Positions 1 through 4,285 of a DNA stretch of 8,611 nt are shown piece by piece; the stretch's first letter is position 1, and each line of letters opens with the position of its first letter. The stretch is taken from contig JBLWYD010000096.1 in the NCBI GenBank assembly GCA_048267165.1, positions 1 through 8,611 of the forward strand. The letters run 5' to 3'. Under the pieces are notes generated by a model. That model saw only the letters and a list, made by a program, of their open reading frames with translations, was not told where the DNA came from and did no database searches. The translations under genes were made by a program, and so were the position numbers. Origin of the DNA: PGYR01 sp048267165. Lineage in GTDB: Bacteria > Bacteroidota > Ignavibacteria > Kapaibacteriales > UBA2268.

Positions 1-135
1 AACCGAATAGGGGATATCCCACACTCCTTGGCATCGGTGGAAAAAGCGGAAAAACTATTGAATTATAAACCTACCCACGAGATTGATGCTGGTATTGAAG
101 AAGCGGTAGAATGGTATTGGGGGAATTTGAAATAA
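1..135 (+). CDS. C-terminal end of an NAD-dependent sugar epimerase/dehydratase (extended SDR), partial
   Basis: Only the last 44 codons are present, open at the left edge in frame 1 and ending in TAA. The residues GDIPHSLASVEKAEKLLNYK followed by a helix EEAVEWYW are the usual C-terminal signature of extended short-chain dehydrogenases acting on nucleotide sugars (UDP-GlcNAc or UDP-hexuronate 4-epimerases of the WbpP/TviC type). In that family the segment closes the substrate-binding lobe. The catalytic YxxxK and the Rossmann motif lie outside the window, so the exact substrate cannot be read. Its position directly before wecB and wecC fits a sugar-nucleotide supply operon. Family assignment is fairly safe; 4-epimerase as the specific reaction is inference. 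Confidence 0.8.
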   Translation, partial: NRIGDIPHSLASVEKAEKLLNYKPTHEIDAGIEEAVEWYWGNLK

Positions 136-161
136 AATAAATAATTATAGAGATTAGAAGA

Positions 162-188
162 GTCTAACATCTCACGTCTAACATCTCA
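162..188 (+). repeat. Two tandem copies of a 13-bp repeat in the wecB leader
   Basis: The 13-mer GTCTAACATCTCA occurs at 162-174 and again at 176-188, separated by one C, giving a period of 14. A further partial match (AAATCT) follows up to the start codon. The stretch has few G residues on the coding strand and ends 12 bases before the wecB ATG. I see no Shine-Dalgarno sequence and no match to the Bacteroidota TAnnTTTG promoter box in this 65-base gap. A role as an unstructured leader is possible but unproven. Confidence 0.75.
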
Positions 189-200
189 AATCTATCAAAA

Positions 201-1319
201 ATGAAAAAAATACTTATCGTATTCGGAACAAGACCAGAAGCTATTAAAATGGCGCCTTTGGTTAAAGAATTTGAAAAGCATCCAGAAACTTTTGATACCC
301 GCGTTTGTGTAACTGCACAGCATCGTGAAATGCTAGATCAGGTGTTGACGTTTTTTGATATTCAACCGCAATACGATTTAAACTTAATGAAGCCAGGTCA
401 AGACCTTTATGGGCTTACTGCTGCTATAATTACAGAACTAAAACCGGTTTTAGAAGAATTCAAACCTGATTACGTTTTCGTACATGGGGATACAACTACT
501 ACCATGGCATCGAGCATCGCTGGTTTTTATGGGGGAGCAAAGGTTTGTCATATAGAAGCAGGCTTGCGTACCCATAATAAATATGCGCCATTCCCAGAGG
601 AAATAAACAGACAAATTACAGGACGTGTAGCAGATTATCATTTCGCACCTACCGAAGCATCTCGAAATAATCTGCTAAAAGAAAATATAGACTCTAAAAG
701 TATTGAGGTTACTGGTAATACCGTAATCGATGCCTTATTACATAGTGTTGAAAAGGTTAAACAAGAGCCTAGCGAACTAGTAAAGCAATTAGATAAAGAC
801 TTAAACGGAGCTGATTTATTATTGGTTACAGGACACAGACGTGAAAATCACGGCGATGGATTTATCCGTATTTGTGAGGCTTTAAAAACTGTAGCCTTAG
901 AACGACCAAAGGTGCAAATTGTTTATCCAGTGCATTTGAATCCCAAAGTATTAGAACCCGTAAATCGTATTTTAGGAGACATTGCAAACATCCGACTCAT
1001 AGAGCCACTAGCGTATCATGATTTTATATGGATGATGGATCGCGCTAAAATCATCATTACCGATAGCGGCGGAGTACAAGAAGAAGCTCCAAGTTTAGGA
1101 AAACCTGTTTTGGTGATGCGTGATACCACAGAACGCCCTGAAGCTGTAGATGCTGGTACTGTTATCTTAGTAGGAACCGATACCGACAAGATTATTAAAG
1201 AAACTTTTACGCTTCTAGATGACGAAGAGCACTTTAAAGAAATGAGTGGTCGTCATAACCCTTATGGAGATGGAAAAGCTTGTGGCCGAGTAGTGGAGTT
1301 TATGAAGCGGTTAGGATAA
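201..1319 (+). CDS. wecB: UDP-N-acetylglucosamine 2-epimerase, non-hydrolysing (WecB type)
   Basis: This cytoplasmic enzyme interconverts UDP-GlcNAc and UDP-ManNAc, the first step toward ManNAc-derived sugars. At 372 residues it has the normal full length, with the GT-B fold of the family. Visible signatures are GTRPEAIKMAPL (9-20), QHREML (40-45), VHGDTTTT (94-101), HIEAGLRT (117-124), PFPEEINRQ (130-138), VTGNTVIDAL (170-179), GHRRENHGDG (211-220), DSGGVQEEAPSLGKPVL (288-304) and RDTTERPEA (307-315). The residues matching the catalytic set described for the E. coli enzyme are all kept: Asp97, Glu119, Glu133 and His212. The ATG lies 65 bases after the preceding stop and is preceded by an A-rich stretch, as is common in Bacteroidota. 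With wecC downstream it makes the UDP-ManNAc that WecC oxidises. The four-helix-bundle cassette now separates the two genes. Nothing looks damaged. Confidence 0.97.
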   Translation: MKKILIVFGTRPEAIKMAPLVKEFEKHPETFDTRVCVTAQHREMLDQVLTFFDIQPQYDLNLMKPGQDLYGLTAAIITELKPVLEEFKPDYVFVHGDTTTTMASSIAGFYGGAKVCHIEAGLRTHNKYAPFPEEINRQITGRVADYHFAPTEASRNNLLKENIDSKSIEVTGNTVIDALLHSVEKVKQEPSELVKQLDKDLNGADLLLVTGHRRENHGDGFIRICEALKTVALERPKVQIVYPVHLNPKVLEPVNRILGDIANIRLIEPLAYHDFIWMMDRAKIIITDSGGVQEEAPSLGKPVLVMRDTTERPEAVDAGTVILVGTDTDKIIKETFTLLDDEEHFKEMSGRHNPYGDGKACGRVVEFMKRLG

Positions 1320-1355
1320 AAAAGGAGTATGAAAAAACTTTGAACCTCTATGTCC

Positions 1356-1375
1356 GGTCGAGCGCAGTCGAGACC
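1356..1375. repeat. REP-like imperfect palindrome
   Basis: The 20-mer GGTCGAGCGCAGTCGAGACC can fold with GG-TCGA pairing to TCGA-(GA bulge)-CC around a GCGCAG loop. It stands out as GC-rich inside an AT-rich spacer. Similar TCGACTGCGCTCGA cores are, to my recollection, dispersed intergenic palindromes in many Bacteroidota genomes. There is one copy here, 36 bases after the wecB stop and upstream of the repeat array. No REP-associated transposase gene is in the window. It could equally be a mobile palindrome or a transcript-end structure, though no T-tract follows it. Confidence 0.6.
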
Positions 1376-1448
1376 TCATAATCATAGACAAGTTTAACTT
1401 TATAAAATATACCAATCATAACTAATATAAGGCTCTTATAAAATTTAT

Positions 1449-1683
1449 AATTAACAAATCAACAAATCAACAAATCACAAATTAACGAATCACAAATTAA
1501 CGAATCAACGAATCAACGAATCAACGAATCAACAAATTAACGAATCACAAATTAACGAATCAACAAATTAACGAATCACAAATTAACCAAGTAACGAATC
1601 CCTAATTAACGAATTAACCAATCACAAATTAACCAAGCAACGAATCCCTAATTAACGAATTAACAAATCACAAATTAACATAA
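1449..1683 (+). repeat. Degenerate 7-8 bp A/C-rich repeat array leading into the four-helix-bundle gene
   Basis: About 235 bases consist almost entirely of permuted units such as GAATCAAC, AAATCAAC, AAATTAAC, GAATTAAC and the seven-base AAATCAC. The coding strand carries almost no G outside CGAAT and CAAG contexts, so the RNA would have little structure. A higher-order 46-bp tandem duplication sits inside (1575-1666). The array ends two bases before the ATG-proximal sequence of the downstream gene and shares its last 26 bases with the array before wecC. It lacks the equal spacers and direct-repeat pattern of CRISPR. The 366-base gap between wecB and the next gene holds this array, the palindrome at 1356-1375 and otherwise nothing I recognise. 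Confidence 0.9.
1575..1666 (+). repeat. 46-bp tandem duplication within the repeat array
   Basis: Bases 1575-1620 and 1621-1666 align over 46 positions with two mismatches (T1592/C1638 and C1619/A1665). A third partial copy begins at 1667 (ATCACAAATTAAC). This shows that the array grew recently in blocks larger than the 8-bp unit, as expected from replication slippage or unequal recombination. Confidence 0.9.
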
Positions 1684-1685
1684 TA

Positions 1686-2063
1686 ATGGCGTCAAATTTC
1701 GAGGAATTAAACTGTTGGAAGGAGTGTTATAATTTGAAGATTTATTTAAAAAAAAATGTTTTAAGTGTGCTTCCTAAATCTGAAAGATTCGAATTGTATT
1801 CACAAATATTACGTGCAGCTCGTTCTTCAACAGCAAATATTGCAGAAGGGTGGGGAAGATATCATTATAAAGAGAGTATCAACTTTTTAAGATATTCAAG
1901 AGGTTCCGTTGCTGAGATATTAGATCATTCTATTGAAGCAAATGATTGCGATTATATAAATACTGTAACATTAAATGAAATACGATCACAAACCGAAAAA
2001 TGTATGCAACTTATTAATGGCTATATAAGATTTTTACAAAAGAAGTATGATGAAAAATATTGA
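1686..2063 (+). CDS. Four helix bundle protein (S23 / 23S rRNA intervening-sequence protein family)
   Basis: The 125-residue product has the length and hallmark pattern of this family. After an N-terminal helix (LNCWKECYNLKIYL, about 8-21) come an LP turn with an acidic start (LPKSERFELYSQ, 29-40), the core ILRAARSSTANIAEGWGR (41-58), and FLRYSRGSVAEILDHSIEA (67-85), followed by a basic C-terminal helix. Members are small helical bundles that form pentamers in solved structures. Relatives sit in 23S rRNA insertions of some bacteria and resemble the Avd protein of diversity-generating retroelements, but the role of stand-alone copies is not known to me. No reverse transcriptase, template repeat or rRNA sequence is nearby. 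The gene is AT-richer than wecB and wecC (one 60-base sample is about 32% GC against about 40%). It is wedged between two pathway genes and flanked by related repeat arrays, so acquisition by insertion is likely. No sugar role is implied. Confidence 0.9.
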   Translation: MASNFEELNCWKECYNLKIYLKKNVLSVLPKSERFELYSQILRAARSSTANIAEGWGRYHYKESINFLRYSRGSVAEILDHSIEANDCDYINTVTLNEIRSQTEKCMQLINGYIRFLQKKYDEKY

Positions 2064-2115
2064 ATCGGGAATCGTTAATTCGAGGTTCGATGAATAAAAT
2101 TTAAAACCATAAAAT

Positions 2116-2207
2116 CGAATTAACAAAGTAACGAATCCACAAATCAACAAAGTAACGAATCAACGAATCCACAAATTAACAAATTAACAAATCACAAATT
2201 AACATAA
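2116..2207 (+). repeat. Second degenerate A/C-rich repeat array, leading into wecC
   Basis: About 92 bases are built from the same units as the array at 1449-1683 (CGAATTAAC, AAATCAAC, AAATTAAC, AAATCAC). A 16-mer, AACAAAGTAACGAATC, recurs at 2122-2137 and 2146-2161 with a period of 24. The array runs to within two bases of the sequence adjoining the wecC ATG. Both arrays are also preceded by the same 10-mer ATAAAATTTA (1438-1447 and 2094-2103), though that AT-only match could be chance. Confidence 0.88.
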
Positions 2208-2212
2208 CAATG
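2182..2212 (+). repeat. 31-bp direct repeat of the sequence at 1658-1688, ending on the wecC start codon
   Basis: Bases 2182-2212 match 1658-1688 at 30 of 31 positions: 26 identical bases, one mismatch (C2208 against T1684), then AATG. Both copies therefore end exactly on a start codon, one of the four-helix-bundle gene and one of wecC. This suggests the leader was copied as a unit when the cassette arrived or duplicated. Confidence 0.93.
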
Positions 2213-3421
2213 ACCCCAAACGTAGTAACCATAGGTTTAGGATATATAGGATTACCAACATCAGCTCTTATGGCCTCCAAAGGGGTGCAAGTGCTCGGAG
2301 TAGATGTAAATCCAGAAGTAGTAAAAACCATTAATCAAGGAAAAATCCATATCATAGAAATGGATTTAGAAGAAGCGGTTGCCAAAGCAGTAAAAGCAGG
2401 TAAACTAGTAGCAGATACCAAACCAGTAGCTGCCGATACCTACTTAATAGTAGTGCCTACGCCTTTTAAAGGGAACCACGAACCGGATATTTCGTATGTT
2501 GAATCTGCAACTAGAGCAGTTTTACCACTTCTAAAAGAAGGTGATTTATATATCATAGAGTCTACTTCTCCTATTGGCACTACCGAAAAAATGATGGAGC
2601 TTATTTACAGAGAGCGTCCAGAATTAAAAGGAAAAATACATCTAGCATATTGCCCAGAGCGCGTATTGCCAGGAAACGTAATGCACGAATTGGTACATAA
2701 TGATAGAGTAATAGGTGGGGTTGATGAAGCAAGCACGAAAAAAGCAATAAATTTTTATAGACAGTTTGTACAAGGTGAACTACATCCTACCAATGCGCGT
2801 ACTGCAGAAATGTGTAAACTAACAGAAAACTCTAGCCGCGATGTGCAAATTGCCTTTGCAAATGAGCTATCTCTTATTTGCGATAAAGCAGACATCAATG
2901 TTTGGGAGTTAATTCATTTAGCAAACAAACACCCTAGAGTAAATATTTTACAACCTGGTTGTGGGGTAGGAGGGCACTGTATAGCTGTAGATCCTTACTT
3001 CATTACCTCAGACTTCCCAATGGAATCTCAAATTATTGGAAAGGCACGTGAAATCAATAATTACAAAAGTTTCTGGGTTGCAGAGCAAATTAAAAAGGCA
3101 CGCCACGCTTTTCAATTAGCACACGGACGTCCACCAGCAATTGCGCTTATGGGCTTGGCGTTTAAACCCAATATTGACGACCTTCGCGAATCGCCAGCCA
3201 AATACATTGTGCAAAAAGTATTACAGGAGTCTCAGGATGAAGCTTATTTTATAGTAGAGCCAAATATTGAGGACCACCAAGTGTTTAAAATTACAGACTA
3301 TAAAGAAGCTGCAGAAAAAGCAGATATTGTGGCACTTTTAGTGGCGCATGATGAGTTTAAAGATTTAGAATTTGCAGAGGAACAGGTTGTTTTGGATTAT
3401 TGTGGGGTGATGAATAAATAG
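2210..3421 (+). CDS. wecC: UDP-N-acetyl-D-mannosamine dehydrogenase (WecC type)
   Basis: This enzyme of the UDP-glucose/GDP-mannose dehydrogenase superfamily oxidises UDP-ManNAc twice with NAD+ to give UDP-ManNAcA. Its 403 residues are full length. The N-terminal Rossmann domain carries the GxGxxG motif GLGYIG (9-14), with an Asp at the end of the second strand (GVDVNPE). The central part includes PTPF, ESTSPIGTT, AYCPERVLPG and EMCKLTENSSRD with Lys203. The nucleophile is Cys257 in GVGGHCIAVDPYF, and the C-terminal UDP-binding domain has LMGLAFKPNIDDLRESPA. The spacing and the wecB gene upstream favour UDP-ManNAc over UDP-Glc as substrate; UDP-GlcNAc 6-dehydrogenase (WbpA-like) is the main alternative and cannot be fully excluded by eye. 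The ATG is fixed by the GLGYIG motif being only eight residues in, and it sits directly at the end of the repeat array. Confidence 0.95.
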   Translation: MTPNVVTIGLGYIGLPTSALMASKGVQVLGVDVNPEVVKTINQGKIHIIEMDLEEAVAKAVKAGKLVADTKPVAADTYLIVVPTPFKGNHEPDISYVESATRAVLPLLKEGDLYIIESTSPIGTTEKMMELIYRERPELKGKIHLAYCPERVLPGNVMHELVHNDRVIGGVDEASTKKAINFYRQFVQGELHPTNARTAEMCKLTENSSRDVQIAFANELSLICDKADINVWELIHLANKHPRVNILQPGCGVGGHCIAVDPYFITSDFPMESQIIGKAREINNYKSFWVAEQIKKARHAFQLAHGRPPAIALMGLAFKPNIDDLRESPAKYIVQKVLQESQDEAYFIVEPNIEDHQVFKITDYKEAAEKADIVALLVAHDEFKDLEFAEEQVVLDYCGVMNK

Positions 3422-3468
3422 CGAAAGGAAAGCTTTTAAGGAAAGTAGCTTTTTTTAATTAGTTTCGC
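3421..3468 (+). terminator. Possible weak terminator or attenuator hairpin between wecC and the nusG-like gene
   Basis: AAAGCT (3429-3434) can pair with AGCTTT (3447-3452), with a run of seven T from 3450 overlapping the 3' arm. An outer stem GCGAAA (3421-3426) with TTTCGC (3463-3468) could enclose it, and its first base is the last base of the wecC stop codon. The inner stem has only two GC pairs, so intrinsic termination would be inefficient. Partial termination before an antiterminator gene would make sense but is inference. Confidence 0.3.
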
Positions 3469-3488
3469 GCTAAAAAAGAAGATTAAAG

Positions 3489-3977
3489 ATGAAGTGGTTT
3501 GTACTTTACGTTAATAGTCGGGCAGAGAAAAAGGTAGCAACTAGGTTAGAAGCCCAAGGCTTTACTGTTTTTTGTCCTACCAAAACTGAAGCGCGACAAT
3601 GGTCAGACCGCATCAAAAAAGTAGAAATCCCTTATTTTAGGTCGTATGTGTTTGTGCAATGTGAAGAGCAAGAAATCAACACCGTGTTAGAAACACCAGG
3701 CGTAGTAAGGCGTTTATTTTGGCTGGGGAAACCAGCCACTATTCGTGAAAAAGAGATGCAAAAGGTATTGCAGTTTTTTAGCGATAATGCAAGTCGTAAC
3801 ATCGAGTATAAAGTGTTTACAGAAGGAGAGGAAGTACACATTCGAAAAGGAGCATTGCGCAATCAAAAAGCAGTAGTTCTGAAAAATGAAAATACCAAAG
3901 TAACCTTAAGCCTCCATGCATTGGGCTGTGCTTTTAAGGTAACCTTGGCAAAAGAAGAAATAGAGAAAATTTCATAA
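3489..3977 (+). CDS. Specialised NusG paralogue, UpxY/RfaH-type transcription antiterminator
   Basis: The 162-residue protein opens with the NusG N-terminal (NGN) domain: MKWFVLYVNSRAEKKVATRL (1-20), a CPTK segment (29-32), the family motif IPYFRSYVFVQ (47-57) and PGVVRRLFWLGKPATIREKEM (70-90). A linker and a degenerate KOW-like domain follow (about 112-155, EEVHIRKGALRNQKAVVLKN, then VTLSLHALG). In this family the NGN domain binds the RNA polymerase clamp and suppresses pausing and termination. The short length and location in a polysaccharide locus match UpxY proteins of Bacteroidota rather than housekeeping NusG. The KOW part lacks a clean GPFxG-type motif, so its ribosome or S10 contact may differ. 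The gene lies 67 bases after wecC and just before the AT-rich assembly genes, which it probably helps to transcribe. ATG 3489 gives the canonical N-terminus. Confidence 0.93.
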   Translation: MKWFVLYVNSRAEKKVATRLEAQGFTVFCPTKTEARQWSDRIKKVEIPYFRSYVFVQCEEQEINTVLETPGVVRRLFWLGKPATIREKEMQKVLQFFSDNASRNIEYKVFTEGEEVHIRKGALRNQKAVVLKNENTKVTLSLHALGCAFKVTLAKEEIEKIS

Positions 3978-4010
3978 GAATTTTTTCTGCATTTATAAAC
4001 TTAAATTTTT

Positions 4011-4068
4011 TTGGTCCGGGGGACTGAAGCGGCGAAGCCATGCTAAATTTCCAGAGAAAGAGAAGTTT
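4011..4068 (+). promoter_or_regulatory. Candidate structured leader (ops/JUMPstart-like) with three abutting hairpins
   Basis: A GC-rich island sits in an otherwise AT-rich 105-base gap. Stem 1 pairs 4011-4017 with 4021-4027 around a GGG loop (core GTCC/GGAC, two wobble pairs). Stem 2 pairs AGC-GGC (4028-4033) with GCC-GCT (4037-4039 and 4042-4044), with an AT bulge and a GAA loop. Stem 3 pairs 4045-4051 with 4062-4068 (AAATTTC/GAAGTTT, one wobble). The stems follow each other without gaps. Stem 2 contains GCGAAGC, known as an exceptionally stable DNA mini-hairpin. RfaH reads a hairpin in non-template DNA (ops) and LoaP is reported to use an RNA hairpin, so a NusG-paralogue target just after the nusG-like gene is plausible. 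The identity with ops is low (about 7 of 12 positions), so the assignment rests on structure and position. Confidence 0.45.
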
Positions 4069-4082
4069 CAAAATCACTATAC

Positions 4083-4271
4083 ATGACAACAGAAGAAAAA
4101 AATAAATGGATAGAAAGAGAAAAGCGATTGCTTGAAAAACAAAAGGAGATATCAGGAAATAAAAATGCTTCTATTTTAAGTCAAATTACTTTCTGTAAGG
4201 ATGGTGTTATTATAAAGAAATTCATGGAATTGATAGAAGTAAAGGAGTTTGGGAAAAGGGATAATAATTAA
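4083..4271 (+). CDS. Small hypothetical protein, 62 residues
   Basis: I do not recognise this product. Residues 1-24 are almost all charged or polar (MTTEEKNKWIEREKRLLEKQ onward) and would form an amphipathic helix. Residues 31-52 (ILSQITFCKDGVIIKKFMELIE) could form a short strand-turn-helix, and the tail is basic. There is no signal peptide or membrane segment. The ATG follows the candidate hairpin leader by 14 bases, and the stop is 14 bases before the TTG of the flippase gene, a tight fit on both sides that favours a real gene in the operon. It could instead be a chance open frame in AT-rich DNA or a remnant of a longer gene. Confidence 0.5.
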   Translation: MTTEEKNKWIEREKRLLEKQKEISGNKNASILSQITFCKDGVIIKKFMELIEVKEFGKRDNN

Positions 4272-4285
4272 GCAATTATTTTAAA

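Noticed and set aside
136..200. Search for a Bacteroidota TTTG / TAnnTTTG promoter before wecB and before the other genes
   Set aside because: No acceptable match with proper spacing was found in the gaps before wecB, the four-helix-bundle gene, wecC, the nusG-like gene, the 62-codon ORF or the acyltransferase gene. TAACTTTA at 1395-1402 lacks the final G and has no upstream box at the right distance.
450..641. Minus-strand open frame inside wecB
   Set aside because: It lies opposite the conserved catalytic region of wecB, has no motif, and has no gene partner on that strand.
1323..1343. AGGAG followed by ATG AAA AAA CTT TGA after wecB
   Set aside because: A four-codon frame is too short to support as a gene. 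The Shine-Dalgarno-like string is notable in this window but stands alone.
1449..1683. Repeat array considered as a CRISPR array
   Set aside because: Units are 7-8 bases, degenerate and contiguous, with no unique spacers, and no cas gene is present.
1686..2063. Four-helix-bundle gene considered as the Avd component of a diversity-generating retroelement
   Set aside because: No reverse transcriptase, no template/variable repeat pair and no target C-type lectin gene are visible within the window.
3632..3862. Minus-strand open frame inside the nusG-like gene
   Set aside because: It is explained by the codon pattern of the + strand gene; the product shows no recognisable features.
3978..4010. 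T-rich stretch after the nusG-like gene as an intrinsic terminator
   Set aside because: The T-runs at about 3981-3986 and 4005-4012 are not preceded by a stem I can pair; the GC hairpins come after them.
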